DNA of 64,000 nt from SIG469 sp964384255 (GTDB lineage: Bacteria; Bacillota; Clostridia; Oscillospirales; Oscillospiraceae). The notes under the pieces were generated by a model. That model did not search any database. It had not been told where the DNA came from and saw nothing but the letters and a program-made list of their open reading frames with translations. Made by a program: the position numbers and the translations under genes. Positions 8,257-16,352 of this stretch are shown here, piece by piece; the first letter of the stretch is position 1, and each line of letters opens with the position of its first letter. The stretch covers positions 9,462 through 73,461 of the forward strand of contig CAYLKH010000003.1 in NCBI GenBank assembly GCA_964384255.1, written 5' to 3'.

Positions 8257-8288
8257 AATTCCCCAGATGCAGATGCATCTGGGGAATT
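8257..8288. repeat. Palindromic repeat, copy 1
   Basis: AATTCCCCAGATGC, then AGAT, then GCATCTGGGGAATT: a 14-bp inverted repeat around a 4-base centre, nearly identical to 8461-8492. Confidence 0.8.
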
Positions 8289-8460
8289 CAACTTGTATAC
8301 AAAGGCCCGGTAGCCTTTGTCTACAGGTTGTGCGGAACGAACTAAAGTTCGTTCCTGCCGCTGCGGCGGGTTATTGAACGCGAAAGACACCCCTGATGGG
8401 TTTCTTTCACACTATCTTCCTTTCCGGTGCAGCTACTTTACACCTTTGCCTACAGCCTAT

Positions 8461-8492
8461 ATTCCCCCAGATGCAGATGCATCTGGGGAATT
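8461..8492. repeat. Palindromic repeat, copy 2
   Basis: Same arms and AGAT centre as 8257-8288 with one substitution at its left edge. Confidence 0.8.
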
Positions 8493-8595
8493 ACTTTTGC
8501 CTTTGTCCGGGTTGGGATGGCGCCGGAATTACCATTATTTGCTCCTTGCCAAAAGATTACAAAACAATTACAATAATGACAAGGAGGTAACAATT

Positions 8596-9225
8596 ATGAA
8601 AAAGAAAATTGTATCACTTATAACCGTTGCAGGACTTGTGTCCAGCCTGACCGTTGCATCTGCCGCATCCTGGCAGGGCGGAAGACAGGGAGCAAACCAC
8701 GCCCGGTTTTGGCAGACGACTTGCAGCGCCGCCTTTGGCCGCGACTGGACACAGCTTCCTGCTGTTCCGGAGTATGCCGGTGAAGCTGATGACACCCTGG
8801 ACACGGGCGTTCAGTACCCGGACACTGCTGAGGACAGCGTAAGCGGCGATCTTCTGGACAGCAGCTATGCCAGCGAGGTCCTGCGGCTGGTAAATGAATA
8901 TCGCGCCCAATATGGGCTGGAAGCCCTGACTCTTAACAATAAGCTGTCAGAGGTTGCTCAGGCGAAGGCTCAGGACATGAAGGACAATAACTACTTTTCT
9001 CACAACAGCCCTACTTATGGGACAGCCTTTGAAATGATGAAAAGCTTTGGCATATCCTATAGCGCGGCCGGAGAAAACATAGCTATGGGATATTCAAGCC
9101 CGTCGGCCGTGGTGGAGGGATGGATGAATTCTGAGGGTCACCGGGCAAACATACTTAACGGCTCCTTTACCCAGATGGGTTTGGGGTATGCCGGCAATTA
9201 TTGGTGCCAGATGTTTATTGGGTAA
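8596..9225 (+). CDS. CAP/SCP (YkwD-like) secreted protein
   Basis: 209 aa. Signal peptide at residues 1-24 (cleavage near A-S-A-A), a variable linker to about residue 85, then a CAP/SCP domain: V-L-R-L-V-N-E-Y-R, L-S-E-V-A-Q-A-K-A-Q-D-M, the S-H-N-S-P segment, A-G-E-N-I-A-M-G and G-H-R-A-N-I-L near 185. These contain the family His and Glu residues. Members of this family are secreted or wall-associated, with YkwD-type proteins linked to spores and envelope; enzymatic role not established. Start at ATG 8596 after AAGGAGG; upstream extension rejected. Confidence 0.9.
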   Translation: MKKKIVSLITVAGLVSSLTVASAASWQGGRQGANHARFWQTTCSAAFGRDWTQLPAVPEYAGEADDTLDTGVQYPDTAEDSVSGDLLDSSYASEVLRLVNEYRAQYGLEALTLNNKLSEVAQAKAQDMKDNNYFSHNSPTYGTAFEMMKSFGISYSAAGENIAMGYSSPSAVVEGWMNSEGHRANILNGSFTQMGLGYAGNYWCQMFIG

Positions 9226-9245
9226 GCCGGACTGAAATTAAACTG

Positions 9246-9280
9246 GAAGCAGCGTTCCCCTATGTTGGGAACGCTGCTTC
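9246..9280 (+). terminator. Terminator-like hairpin after the SCP gene
   Basis: Fourteen-base-pair stem GAAGCAGCGTTCCC with GGGAACGCTGCTTC, short loop. A T-run appears only about 20 bases later (CCTTTTTG), so termination may be imperfect. Confidence 0.6.
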
Positions 9281-9370
9281 TCAGCGTGTCAGAATAGTCC
9301 TTTTTGCGAAAAACTCCATGGCCATTGCCCGCGCCCATAATGAGACACAGGGGTTCTGGCGGTTTCCGGT

Positions 9371-9994
9371 TTATTCCATTTCGGGTTCTTTTTCCGGGTC
9401 GTCTACGCCCTGCCAGGGGAAGACGGGGCCGTGGAGAAAGAACACGGTTTCTTTTGAGCGGTTTTCTTCGAAATTCCAGCCGAATTTAAAGGGAGGCCGG
9501 GGCCATACTCTGTCGTAAGCGATGCACAGATAAAGATTCGGCTTAACTCGGCGCATTTCGTCGTGCTGACCCATCTGACCGTTTTTGGACATATTGTCGA
9601 AATAGCAGTAATCCGCCAGCAGGGCCGGACGGCCGTCGATGGTTGAAGGGCCGATTTTCCACGCAAAGCGGGAAAACCGCTGGACACGGCCGTCTTTGAG
9701 CCACCAGTTATAGCCTTCGCCGATGCGGTCCTTATGGGGAAGGGTCGGGTTAAGAGCCTTGCCCAGATGATGAGACCCGCGGCCGTTGCTGTTGGGGTCG
9801 GAGTAAAAGGCTTGAACCTCCTCCTCCCGGTAAAGGGGATAGCGAACAAGGAATTCGCCGTTCATTTCCTCCGGGTCGGGGGCATCAAGAGTATGGAACA
9901 GGTCCAAAAGGTCGCAGCTGTTCCATTTGACCAGCTTATCCACCGTCCAATAGTCAAAATCGTGTCGGACATCGGGGTCATAACCAGTGTGCAT
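9371..9994 (-). CDS. Unknown 207-aa protein
   Basis: No signal peptide or membrane segment; rich in aromatic residues. Seen features: E-E-M-N-G-E-F-L-V-R-Y-P (about 42-53), G-Y-N-W-W-L-K-D-G-R-V near residue 98, D-G-R-P-A-L-L-A-D-Y-C-Y-F-D-N and H-D-E-M-R-R-V-K-P-N-L-Y-L (about 144-156). The alternation of strands with a late D-E-M-R-R-V-x-P-x-L-Y-L suggests a lipocalin-like or NTF2-sized barrel, but I cannot name a family. Good SD (AGGAAGG) before ATG 9994. Divergent from the SLH-caspase gene across a region with paired CACAATTGTG sites. Expression context suggests a regulated gene of its own. Confidence 0.65.
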   Translation of the reverse strand: MHTGYDPDVRHDFDYWTVDKLVKWNSCDLLDLFHTLDAPDPEEMNGEFLVRYPLYREEEVQAFYSDPNSNGRGSHHLGKALNPTLPHKDRIGEGYNWWLKDGRVQRFSRFAWKIGPSTIDGRPALLADYCYFDNMSKNGQMGQHDEMRRVKPNLYLCIAYDRVWPRPPFKFGWNFEENRSKETVFFLHGPVFPWQGVDDPEKEPEME

Positions 9995-10085
9995 TGCAGT
10001 TTTACCTTCCTGTGATCATAATTTATCGGTTCCTGTGGAAACCCAGAGAATTGTAGCACAGAAGTGTACTTGTTGTCAACCGTGA

Positions 10086-10117
10086 CACAATTGTGACACG
10101 CCTACGACACAATTGTG
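10086..10117. promoter_or_regulatory. Paired 10-bp palindromes, candidate operator
   Basis: Perfect palindrome CACAATTGTG at 10086-10095 and again at 10108-10117, each preceded by GA. Centre-to-centre distance is 22 bp, about two helical turns, so both face the same side of the DNA. It lies between two divergent genes (9371 minus and 10233 plus). Confidence 0.5.
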
Positions 10118-10164
10118 GCGAAACCTGGGAGAAGAAAAGCAATGTACATAGATTGAGACTGCTG

Positions 10165-10193
10165 TTGCATTATGTCGTATTTTAAGCTAAAAT
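10165..10193 (+). promoter_or_regulatory. Sigma-A promoter of the SLH-caspase gene
   Basis: TTGCAT at 10165-10170, 17-base spacer, TAAAAT at 10188-10193. Confidence 0.6.
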
Positions 10194-10232
10194 AAGATCA
10201 AACAAATGGATAAATCATTGACGGAGGTAAAC

Positions 10233-11618
10233 ATGAAACATATCAGGAAATTGGCTCTGGTTTTGGTCGTGTCTCTTATGCTGGCGTGCGTGGGAGCGGC
10301 TGCCGGGGCAGAAGGGGTGTCGGCCAATGCCGTACAGCCGTCGGTTTTTGCTTTTCCGGGAATTTCGTCCTGGGCTGTGCCGGAGGTGCTTACGCTCTAT
10401 AGCCGCGACGGCGTACCCGTAGAGCTGATGTCGAACTTTGGCGCGAGCATAACCAGAGGAGAATTTACGGCCATCATCTATGGAGCCATGACATTTATGG
10501 ATGTTGAACTCACCTATAGCGAGACAAATGAGTTTACAGATATTGACGATTCGCCCTATAAAGAACACATACTCTGCGCTTACGACAAGAACATAATCCA
10601 GGGGCGGGACCAATACACCTTTGACCCCGACGCAAGCATCTCGCGCCAGGAGGCGGCAAAGATACTGTATTCCTTCCTTATGGCCATGGGCGAAGCCAAT
10701 GAGCTGAAAAACGCAGACCGCTCCGAACTCCCCTTTGACGATGCTGGCGATATTGCCGACTGGGCTGTTCCTTATGTTTATTGCGCATGGGACATGGGGC
10801 TTATGCAGGGAACTGACCTGGGGTTTGAACCCGGCGGAACCCTTACCCGGGAGCAGGCCATGGTGATCATCTGCCGTATGTGCCAGTCCACAGAAACCGA
10901 AGGTCAGGCCGTGACCGTTACTGACCCGGTGTATCGGGCGGTAGCTCTGGGGATCTCCGATTATGACAACGACGAAAACGACGGTCAGCGGTTTCAAGTC
11001 TCGGTCAATGAATATATGGAAAAACTGCCGAACCTGACCGTAAACGGTAAGGCCTGGCAGGTGACTCCGGCTTTGAATATATTGAAAAAAGACTTTTACG
11101 CGTTGCTGGACCAGGTGTTTGGCCAGGCCGATGATGACGACGTATCTATTCTGCTGACATCGGGACACGGACTGGAAACCGGAAAACTTGCTTTCAGTGA
11201 CGGAAAAAACCTGGAAACGGAAAGCTATTCGTCCATAGTCGAGGCTATGTCGAAATACAGGGGTACAAAGGTTTTGATCGTCGGAAACTGCTTTTCCGGA
11301 AAGATGCTGGAGGCAGACGCTATTGACGAAAGCTTTGTTATCATAACAGCGTGCAGAGCCGATGAGGAAAGCTACGGAGTCGAAAACGTGACCGATGGAT
11401 ATACCTATAACCTTTTTGAGCGGGCGATACTTCATGCCCTCCATTATGACAATGGATTTAACGCTGACTATGACGGCGATGGAGTTGTATATGCCTATGA
11501 GCTGGCGGCTTATGTAAAATTTGAACTGAACCAGATCCTTATAAACGAGGATGTGGAAAGCAACGTACAGTTTGTCCCCGGATGGGGAGCCGCGATCGCA
11601 ACCGGCGTGACTCAGTGA
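10233..11618 (+). CDS. SLH-domain protein with caspase-like (clan CD) peptidase domain
   Basis: 461 aa. Signal peptide at residues 1-26, two S-layer homology repeats (about 60-130 and 160-215: R-G-E-F-T-A-I-I-Y, F-D-P-D-A-S-I-S-R-Q-E-A, L-T-R-E-Q-A-M-V-I), then a caspase-like domain from about 230. The catalytic dyad is visible as L-L-T-S-G-H-G (His near 316) and V-G-N-C-F-S-G-K (Cys near 354), both after hydrophobic strands as in clan CD peptidases. Start at 10233 after GGAGGT; a frame-open ATG at 10206 has no SD. Predicted to sit on the cell surface through SLH binding to wall polymer. The SLH-caspase pairing is uncommon; its target is unknown. Confidence 0.85.
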   Translation: MKHIRKLALVLVVSLMLACVGAAAGAEGVSANAVQPSVFAFPGISSWAVPEVLTLYSRDGVPVELMSNFGASITRGEFTAIIYGAMTFMDVELTYSETNEFTDIDDSPYKEHILCAYDKNIIQGRDQYTFDPDASISRQEAAKILYSFLMAMGEANELKNADRSELPFDDAGDIADWAVPYVYCAWDMGLMQGTDLGFEPGGTLTREQAMVIICRMCQSTETEGQAVTVTDPVYRAVALGISDYDNDENDGQRFQVSVNEYMEKLPNLTVNGKAWQVTPALNILKKDFYALLDQVFGQADDDDVSILLTSGHGLETGKLAFSDGKNLETESYSSIVEAMSKYRGTKVLIVGNCFSGKMLEADAIDESFVIITACRADEESYGVENVTDGYTYNLFERAILHALHYDNGFNADYDGDGVVYAYELAAYVKFELNQILINEDVESNVQFVPGWGAAIATGVTQ

Positions 11619-11639
11619 AAGAGAATAATATTACAAAAC

Positions 11640-11663
11640 GGGCCGAAGCGAAAGCTTCGGCCC
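11640..11663 (-). terminator. Terminator of solute-binding protein gene 11687
   Basis: Ten-base-pair stem GGGCCGAAGC/GCTTCGGCCC with a four-base loop; on the minus strand followed by GTTTTGT. Confidence 0.75.
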
Positions 11664-11686
11664 ATGAGTTGTATTGAGGTGAATTT

Positions 11687-13522
11687 TTACATATCCGGAG
11701 GAGGCATATCACCATCGGGAGGTCCGCCTTCTCCACCGGAGGTGGTTTCGATAACGCGGTTGCCAGCCAGATATTCGTCATAAGCGTTCTGATAGGTGTC
11801 GATAACGGTCTGGAGTCCCAGAGCATAGCACTGGTCAACATAAGCGTTCCAGTTATCGTCGTTCAGCTCGGTGGTGCCAATCATGAACTTCAGAATTTCT
11901 TCGGTGGCGTAGGTGATGATGTCGGTCTGAGTAAGGGCGATGGCGCTGGTTTCGTCAGCGTTCAGCTCGGCGGCAGCGGGAACCTCGTGGTAGGCAACAT
12001 AGTTGGTCTGATCGGACCAGACTTCGACAGCGGCCAGACCTTCGGCGTCATAGTCGGAGGTGATGGAGGCCATGTTGTCCTTCAGCATGGGGGTCTGAGA
12101 GAACATGTTGACTATCTTGATGATCATGGGGTTGATGCCGTCGGGGTTGTTGGTGATGAATTCGGTATATTCGCGGATACCGGAATCGTTCCATTCCCAG
12201 CTGGTGCCTTCGATACCGTAGTTGGCAAGGACCATGCCTTCTTCGGTGAAGAAGTAGTTCCAGAAGGAGCAGACAAGCTCGGGATACTCGCACTGAGTGG
12301 TGATGTTGTAGCCCTTGTTGTCAGCCATGGTGGTGGTGGTGCCATAGGTGTACAGCCCGTCGTCGTTATACAGAGCGCCGCCGGGAAGCATATCGAAGTT
12401 GGCATCGGAGCTGTAGCTGCGAGCGAGGTACATAGCATCGGCCCAGTCGGTCCAGATGCCGTAGTCACCAGCGGCAGCGCCCTGCTGCTTCTCGGTATCG
12501 GTGAAGTTGGTGGTGTAGAAATCGTCAGCGATGACGCCGTCCACAAACAGCTGATGGAAGTATTCGAGGTAAGCTCTGTAGTTGTCGGATACCAAGTCGG
12601 AATGGTACTTGCCGGTTTCCAGAACCAGGTTGGCAGCTACGCCGGTAGCATTGCCGGATACGTCGAACAGAGTGCAGTCGAAGATGTTGCCAAGAGCGCT
12701 GATGGCGCCGGTGTAGTCAACATAGATAGAAGCGTCGTTGGCCTTGTCCTTGAAGGCATACAGAACTTCGTTGTATTCTTCGAAGTTGGTGGGGACGGAA
12801 AGTCCCAGCTCTTCCAGCCAGTCGGCACGGTAGATGGTACCCTGGTCTTTATACGGATAGGTATAAAGGATGCACATGCCCAGGTACAGACCGCCGGTCT
12901 GGACGGAATCGATGGTGGCCTGGTTGGTGTTCATCAGGTAGTTCCAGTATTCGGGAGCGGCGTCGGGGAGAATGTCGGTCAGGTCATAGATGATCTCTTC
13001 GGCATAGGCCTGCTGCTGGCCGCCGGTATAGTAGTCGGCGGCGTTGATAACGTCGCACCATTCGCCGGATGCCATCATCAGGTTGAACTGCTCGGTCTGA
13101 GCGGTGGTGGAAACAGTCATAAACTGATACTTAACACCGGTGGTCTCCTGGATGGTGTCGAGGATGGGCAGTTCGTTCCATTCGGTGTAACCGGTGACAT
13201 CGAACAGGGAGGGCCAGGGGTTATACTGAAGGATCTCGATGGGGTCGTTGGGGTCAGCCAGAGGATAGCTGATAGCAGAATCGGCAGCGGAGATTATCTG
13301 AAGGCCATCGACGGTCTCGGTAGCTTCCTGAACGACTGCGGAGTCTTCGATAGCGGCTGCCTTTTCTTCCTGCCGGGCTTCCTGGTCGACGTTGGAAGAG
13401 GCGGCAGGGGTAGTCTCAGCGGCGGTGTCGGAGGAGGTGCTGTCTTTGCTGGAAGAACATCCGGCAAACAGGCAGAACACCATGGTCAGACACAGCAGCA
13501 GAGCAAGGAGTCTTTTTTTCAT
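11687..13522 (-). CDS. ABC-type solute-binding lipoprotein (LplA-like)
   Basis: 611 aa. Lipoprotein signal with lipobox F-A-G-C (Cys22), Ser/Thr/Ala linker, then a large binding-protein fold resembling the LplA/YtcQ group of carbohydrate-type binding proteins (Q-F-N-L-M-M-A-S-G-E-W-C-D-V, I-Y-R-A-D-W-L-E-E-L-G-L, Q-C-E-Y-P-E-L-V near 430). The last 16 residues are G-G-E-G-G-P-P-D-G-D-M-P-P-P-D-M, a Gly/Pro tail like the tracts in the enzyme genes. Start at 13522 (M-K-K-R) chosen for the signal peptide and SD. No permease or ATPase gene is adjacent, so it must share a transporter encoded elsewhere or act as a sensor or surface binder. Confidence 0.87.
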   Translation of the reverse strand: MKKRLLALLLCLTMVFCLFAGCSSSKDSTSSDTAAETTPAASSNVDQEARQEEKAAAIEDSAVVQEATETVDGLQIISAADSAISYPLADPNDPIEILQYNPWPSLFDVTGYTEWNELPILDTIQETTGVKYQFMTVSTTAQTEQFNLMMASGEWCDVINAADYYTGGQQQAYAEEIIYDLTDILPDAAPEYWNYLMNTNQATIDSVQTGGLYLGMCILYTYPYKDQGTIYRADWLEELGLSVPTNFEEYNEVLYAFKDKANDASIYVDYTGAISALGNIFDCTLFDVSGNATGVAANLVLETGKYHSDLVSDNYRAYLEYFHQLFVDGVIADDFYTTNFTDTEKQQGAAAGDYGIWTDWADAMYLARSYSSDANFDMLPGGALYNDDGLYTYGTTTTMADNKGYNITTQCEYPELVCSFWNYFFTEEGMVLANYGIEGTSWEWNDSGIREYTEFITNNPDGINPMIIKIVNMFSQTPMLKDNMASITSDYDAEGLAAVEVWSDQTNYVAYHEVPAAAELNADETSAIALTQTDIITYATEEILKFMIGTTELNDDNWNAYVDQCYALGLQTVIDTYQNAYDEYLAGNRVIETTSGGEGGPPDGDMPPPDM

Positions 13523-13608
13523 TTTTGCTTTTCCTTTCTGATATTTTCCTGATATATTCAAGAATAGATATATTATTGAACAGATTGCAGAAATCGTCAA
13601 GAGCATAA

Positions 13609-13680
13609 GATACAAAAATACCCCGGGCAGGAAACATTTGAAACTCAAGGTAACATTTTGAACATCCTGCACGGGGTATT
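13609..13680 (-). terminator. Long-loop terminator before gene 11687
   Basis: Arms AATACCCC-GG-GCAGG and CCTGC-AC-GGGGTATT enclose about 37 bases; on the minus strand TTTTTG follows. Likely ends the 16081-13736 transcript. Confidence 0.6.
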
Positions 13681-13735
13681 GTTATGAATTATAGACAAAA
13701 TTCAGCCGCAATTGGACGGGCTAAACTGGCAAAAT

Positions 13736-14515
13736 TCAAAGCTGTTCCGGAGATTCGGAAGCTTCCTGGAGGGAGCGGGGGCCGGTCATACGCAGAGCCA
13801 GAGAAAGCATATAAAGGGCGGAGAAAATGAAAAACAGCTTCTGATCCGGGGAGGTGACGTTTAAAAAGGTGACCAGCGAAAAGTATATCCCGCAGAGGGA
13901 CACGGCGGCGGTCAGTCGGGGGCGGCAGGAGTCGAAAATGAAGCCACTGGCCATAAACAGGGATATGGAGATGAGGATGATCGCCAGCAGTTCATAAATA
14001 TAGTCGACTATAGACGGGTCAGCGCTCCAGCCCTTGAAAACATAAATCAGCCGTATACACACACAGAAAACCGGGACAAGCAGCAGTCCGGAGGGCGGCT
14101 GACCCTCTTTGCCCACAAGGCAGAACACGCCATGACAGCAGATGCAAAGCCCTGCCAGAGCAAGCAGATAAAGGGAAAGAGACAAAAACAGATCGCCCTG
14201 AGCTGATATTATCCCCGCTACGGCGGCTGCCGCAAGGATTATCCCCGAGGCGGTGTGGATAACGCAGGCCACCGGATCACCGGAAAAGCAGGAGCCATAG
14301 TCCGGAGCGGGCTTAACGCTTAAAACGGCTCCCAAAACCAGTATCACAACAAACAGGGCCGACAGCAGAGCCATGGCCAGAGTAAGCGGGTGGCCGGTTA
14401 TGGGCAGGCCGGAGGCATCGTAAACAAAGGCCAGTTCCAGTCTGCGCAAAATCGCGCCTGCCAGCCCAAACACAAGGGCGGCAACGGGCAGAATTATCGA
14501 ACGGATGCGATCCAT
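13736..14515 (-). CDS. Multi-pass membrane protein of unknown function
   Basis: 259 aa, with about seven hydrophobic segments and short, mostly uncharged loops. Cys-rich middle section (L-C-I-C-C-H-G-V-F-C). I recognise no family. The start at 14515 (M-D-R-I-R) is preferred over 14524 because the GGAG site is directly against the upstream ATG but nine bases from this one. It is the last gene of a likely minus-strand unit with the SnoaL-like gene (14614) and the uridine phosphorylase-like gene (15335), separated from the former by about 100 bases containing an inverted repeat without a T-run. Role cannot be inferred beyond membrane location. Confidence 0.7.
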   Translation of the reverse strand: MDRIRSIILPVAALVFGLAGAILRRLELAFVYDASGLPITGHPLTLAMALLSALFVVILVLGAVLSVKPAPDYGSCFSGDPVACVIHTASGIILAAAAVAGIISAQGDLFLSLSLYLLALAGLCICCHGVFCLVGKEGQPPSGLLLVPVFCVCIRLIYVFKGWSADPSIVDYIYELLAIILISISLFMASGFIFDSCRPRLTAAVSLCGIYFSLVTFLNVTSPDQKLFFIFSALYMLSLALRMTGPRSLQEASESPEQL

Positions 14516-14613
14516 ATAAAACATCTCCAGTTATCAAGGGTTTTTCGGGGCCGGGGTATGGGACCCGGGTGACCGCTGATCCGGTCACTGCCGAATCAGC
14601 GGTTATCTGGTGG

Positions 14614-15330
14614 TTAGCCCATGATCTTGTGGGGCATATCCTCGTAGCTGTTGTAGGGTACGGGGGGTTCCGGCTCGTCGGCGGGATAGATGGCGGTTTT
14701 GCTCCACTGCCAGAACTTGGGAGGCTCCTGACCGGTGAAGGCTTTGGTATCGGTGCCGGTAGCACCTTCGACGATCTCGACTCCGTCGGTCCAGGCGGTG
14801 TAGAAGTTGGTTTTGAACAGGGGATACAGCTTCATGTGCCAGATCTTCCAGCCGTCGTCCTCTTTGATGAATTCGACCTCGTACTTGCTCCATGCCCACA
14901 TGGGGTCGGCCTTAAGGTCGGAGCAGTCGCCGCTTTTGTCCGCCGGGCCGCCGTCTTCGCTGCGAAGAACAGTCTCGTGGCCGGGGGATACCCAGCAGCC
15001 TTTGGCGGTTTTGCCGTCGGCCGCGACCTCGAGGACCTCGGTGTCCAGCTGATGCATCATCAGCATACCCTTGAGGTTGTTTTCCATACCCGGGTCAGAG
15101 CGGTCCCCATGCTCGACACAGTAACAATGATAAATGGCGTCGTAGCCGCGGTATTCGCCATAGGGGAATTTGAAGTAGCTGTCGTCACGTTTGGCCCAGA
15201 GGGTCATGTAGTCGTAGTTGCGAAAGGCGGTGTGGTAATAGGAGTATCTGCCCATCAGATTGCGGCAGGCATTTACGGCCTCTACCTTCTCCAGTCTCTG
15301 CATTACTTCCTGTAAGATCTTTTCGTCCAT
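14614..15330 (-). CDS. SnoaL/NTF2-like protein D
   Basis: 238 aa, cytoplasmic. Same family as the A and B cassette proteins: A-C-R-N-L-M-G-R-Y-S-Y-Y-H (about 21-33), Y-G-E-Y-R-G-Y-D-A-I, A-A-D-G-K-T-A-K-G-C-W (about 102-112), E-D-D-G-W-K-I-W-H-M-K (about 155-165) and a Pro-rich tail ending in P-P-V-P-Y-N-S-Y. It has no Gly/Pro tract. The SD (GGAAGG) overlaps the end of the uridine phosphorylase-like gene, four bases upstream, so the two are co-translated. This is the seventh SnoaL paralogue in the first 20 kb. Substrate unknown; the coupling to a nucleoside phosphorylase-like gene is unexpected. Confidence 0.85.
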   Translation of the reverse strand: MDEKILQEVMQRLEKVEAVNACRNLMGRYSYYHTAFRNYDYMTLWAKRDDSYFKFPYGEYRGYDAIYHCYCVEHGDRSDPGMENNLKGMLMMHQLDTEVLEVAADGKTAKGCWVSPGHETVLRSEDGGPADKSGDCSDLKADPMWAWSKYEVEFIKEDDGWKIWHMKLYPLFKTNFYTAWTDGVEIVEGATGTDTKAFTGQEPPKFWQWSKTAIYPADEPEPPVPYNSYEDMPHKIMG

Positions 15331-15334
15331 TTTC

Positions 15335-16081
15335 TTATTTTCCTTCCATTAGTATTTCGATGGCACGACAGGCTATGCGGATAGCCCGTTCGGTGTCATG
15401 GCTTTCTTCGTTGGGAAGACCCAGCAGCTTGCGCTCCTGGTTCCAGACCACGTGGCACAGGGAGCCGAAGCGGACTTTGAGAGTGTCGGCCACGACGCAC
15501 AGGGCGGCTGTTTCCATTTCGCTGGCCAGAACGCCCAGCCGCTTCCAGGCTTCCCATTTTGCCAGAAGCTCGCCGGAAATGGGCATCTCATCCGGACGGT
15601 GCTGACCGTAGAAGGAGTCCTTGCACTGGACGACACCGGTGTGATAGGGGTGGCCGGACTCCTTTGCCGCGGCCACAAGGGCGGTGGTAACGTCGAAGCT
15701 GGTCACGGCGGGGTATTCCAGAGGCGCATATTCCTTTGAGGTGCCTTCAAAGCGGATGGCACCGGTGGCGATGACCGTATCGTTGGGCAAAACGTCGGTG
15801 GATATGCCGCCGCAGGTGCCAACGCGAATAAAGGTGTGAGCGCCAAGGGCTGCAAGCTCGGTCATGGCTATGGCGGCAGAGGGGCCGCCGATACCCGTAG
15901 AGCAGACGGACACGCTCTGACCGCCCAGCTTGCCGGTGAAAATGCGGTATTCTCTGTTTTGAATAACGAATCGGGGTTCGTCGAAATATTGGGCGATGAT
16001 ATCGCAGCGGTCAGGGTCGCCGGGAAGCAGACAATATCCGCCGATATCCTCCGGCCTGGCCTTGATGTGGTATTGTTCCAT
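15335..16081 (-). CDS. udp: Uridine phosphorylase (nucleoside phosphorylase family)
   Basis: 248 aa, near the usual length. It shows the NP-I family pattern: L-P-G-D-P-D-R-C (about 19-26), C-S-T-G-I-G-G-P-S-A-A-I-A (about 60-72), I-R-V-G-T-C-G-G-I (phosphate site, about 85-93), F-E-G-T-S-K-E-Y-A-P-L-E-Y-P-A-V-T-S-F and A-S-E-M-E-T-A-A-L (ribose-binding Met-Glu, about 190-198). Overall pattern is closest to bacterial Udp, which splits uridine into uracil and ribose-1-phosphate. The T-C-G-G in place of T-T-G-A and the operon with a SnoaL-like gene leave room for a different nucleoside-like substrate. Cytoplasmic. SD AAAGGACC before ATG 16081. Confidence 0.85.
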   Translation of the reverse strand: MEQYHIKARPEDIGGYCLLPGDPDRCDIIAQYFDEPRFVIQNREYRIFTGKLGGQSVSVCSTGIGGPSAAIAMTELAALGAHTFIRVGTCGGISTDVLPNDTVIATGAIRFEGTSKEYAPLEYPAVTSFDVTTALVAAAKESGHPYHTGVVQCKDSFYGQHRPDEMPISGELLAKWEAWKRLGVLASEMETAALCVVADTLKVRFGSLCHVVWNQERKLLGLPNEESHDTERAIRIACRAIEILMEGK

Positions 16082-16127
16082 AGTGATGGTCCTTTCGTGT
16101 GTCAGGGGTTAGGGGTTAGTGCGAGGA

Positions 16128-16158
16128 GTGCCTGCGGCACGCATTTGAATTTTTCTCT
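16128..16158 (+). repeat. Repeat family R1, copy 1
   Basis: GTGCC-TGC-GGCAC hairpin followed by a T-rich stretch (TTTTTCTCT). Other copies at 25145 (minus), 44241 (plus) and 47029 (minus). Confidence 0.75.
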
Positions 16159-16193
16159 GTAGGCGCAAGGATGTAGGTTTGAAGTAACTATCT

Positions 16194-16240
16194 GGTTACG
16201 CAAGGGGTGAGATTGCCACGGGCTTCGCCCTCGCAATGAC
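16194..16240 (+). repeat. Repeat family R2, copy 1
   Basis: Pattern TTACGCAAG, GAGATTGCCACG, GGCTTCGCC, CTCGCAATGAC; the ATTGC/GCAAT arms can form a stem. Confidence 0.8.
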
Positions 16241-16307
16241 GATTTAGGGATTAGAGATTAGTGGACGTAACGGCAAGTATTTGCGCTTGACACAACATTG
16301 TGGTTAC
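16241..16307 (+). repeat. Repeat family R4, copy 1
   Basis: Begins GATTTAGGGATTAGAGATTA and continues GTGGAC, GCAAGTATTTGC, ACAACATTGTGG. A close copy lies at 46958-47030. Confidence 0.75.
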
Positions 16308-16352
16308 GCAAGTTTGGAGATTGCCGCGACGGCTGCGCCGTCTCGCAATGAC
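16302..16352 (+). repeat. Repeat family R2, copy 2
   Basis: GGTTACGCAAG, GGAGATTGCCGCG, CGGCTGCGCCG, TCTCGCAATGAC, a diverged copy of the 16194 unit. Confidence 0.8.

Larger units (their letters stand above)
8219..8595. repeat. Repeat-rich intergenic region before the SCP gene
   Basis: 377 bases without a credible gene. Two copies of a 32-bp palindrome (8257-8288 and 8461-8492) flank several smaller inverted repeats (AAAGGC/GCCTTT, AACGAAC/GTTCGTT, GCCGC/GCGGC). A frame is open across this region into the SCP gene, but it has no start signal and covers the palindromes, so I leave it out. Confidence 0.6.

Noticed and set aside
8317..9225. Extended SCP protein starting at 8317
   Set aside because: Covers palindromic repeats, lacks an SD, and would bury the signal peptide that begins at 8596.
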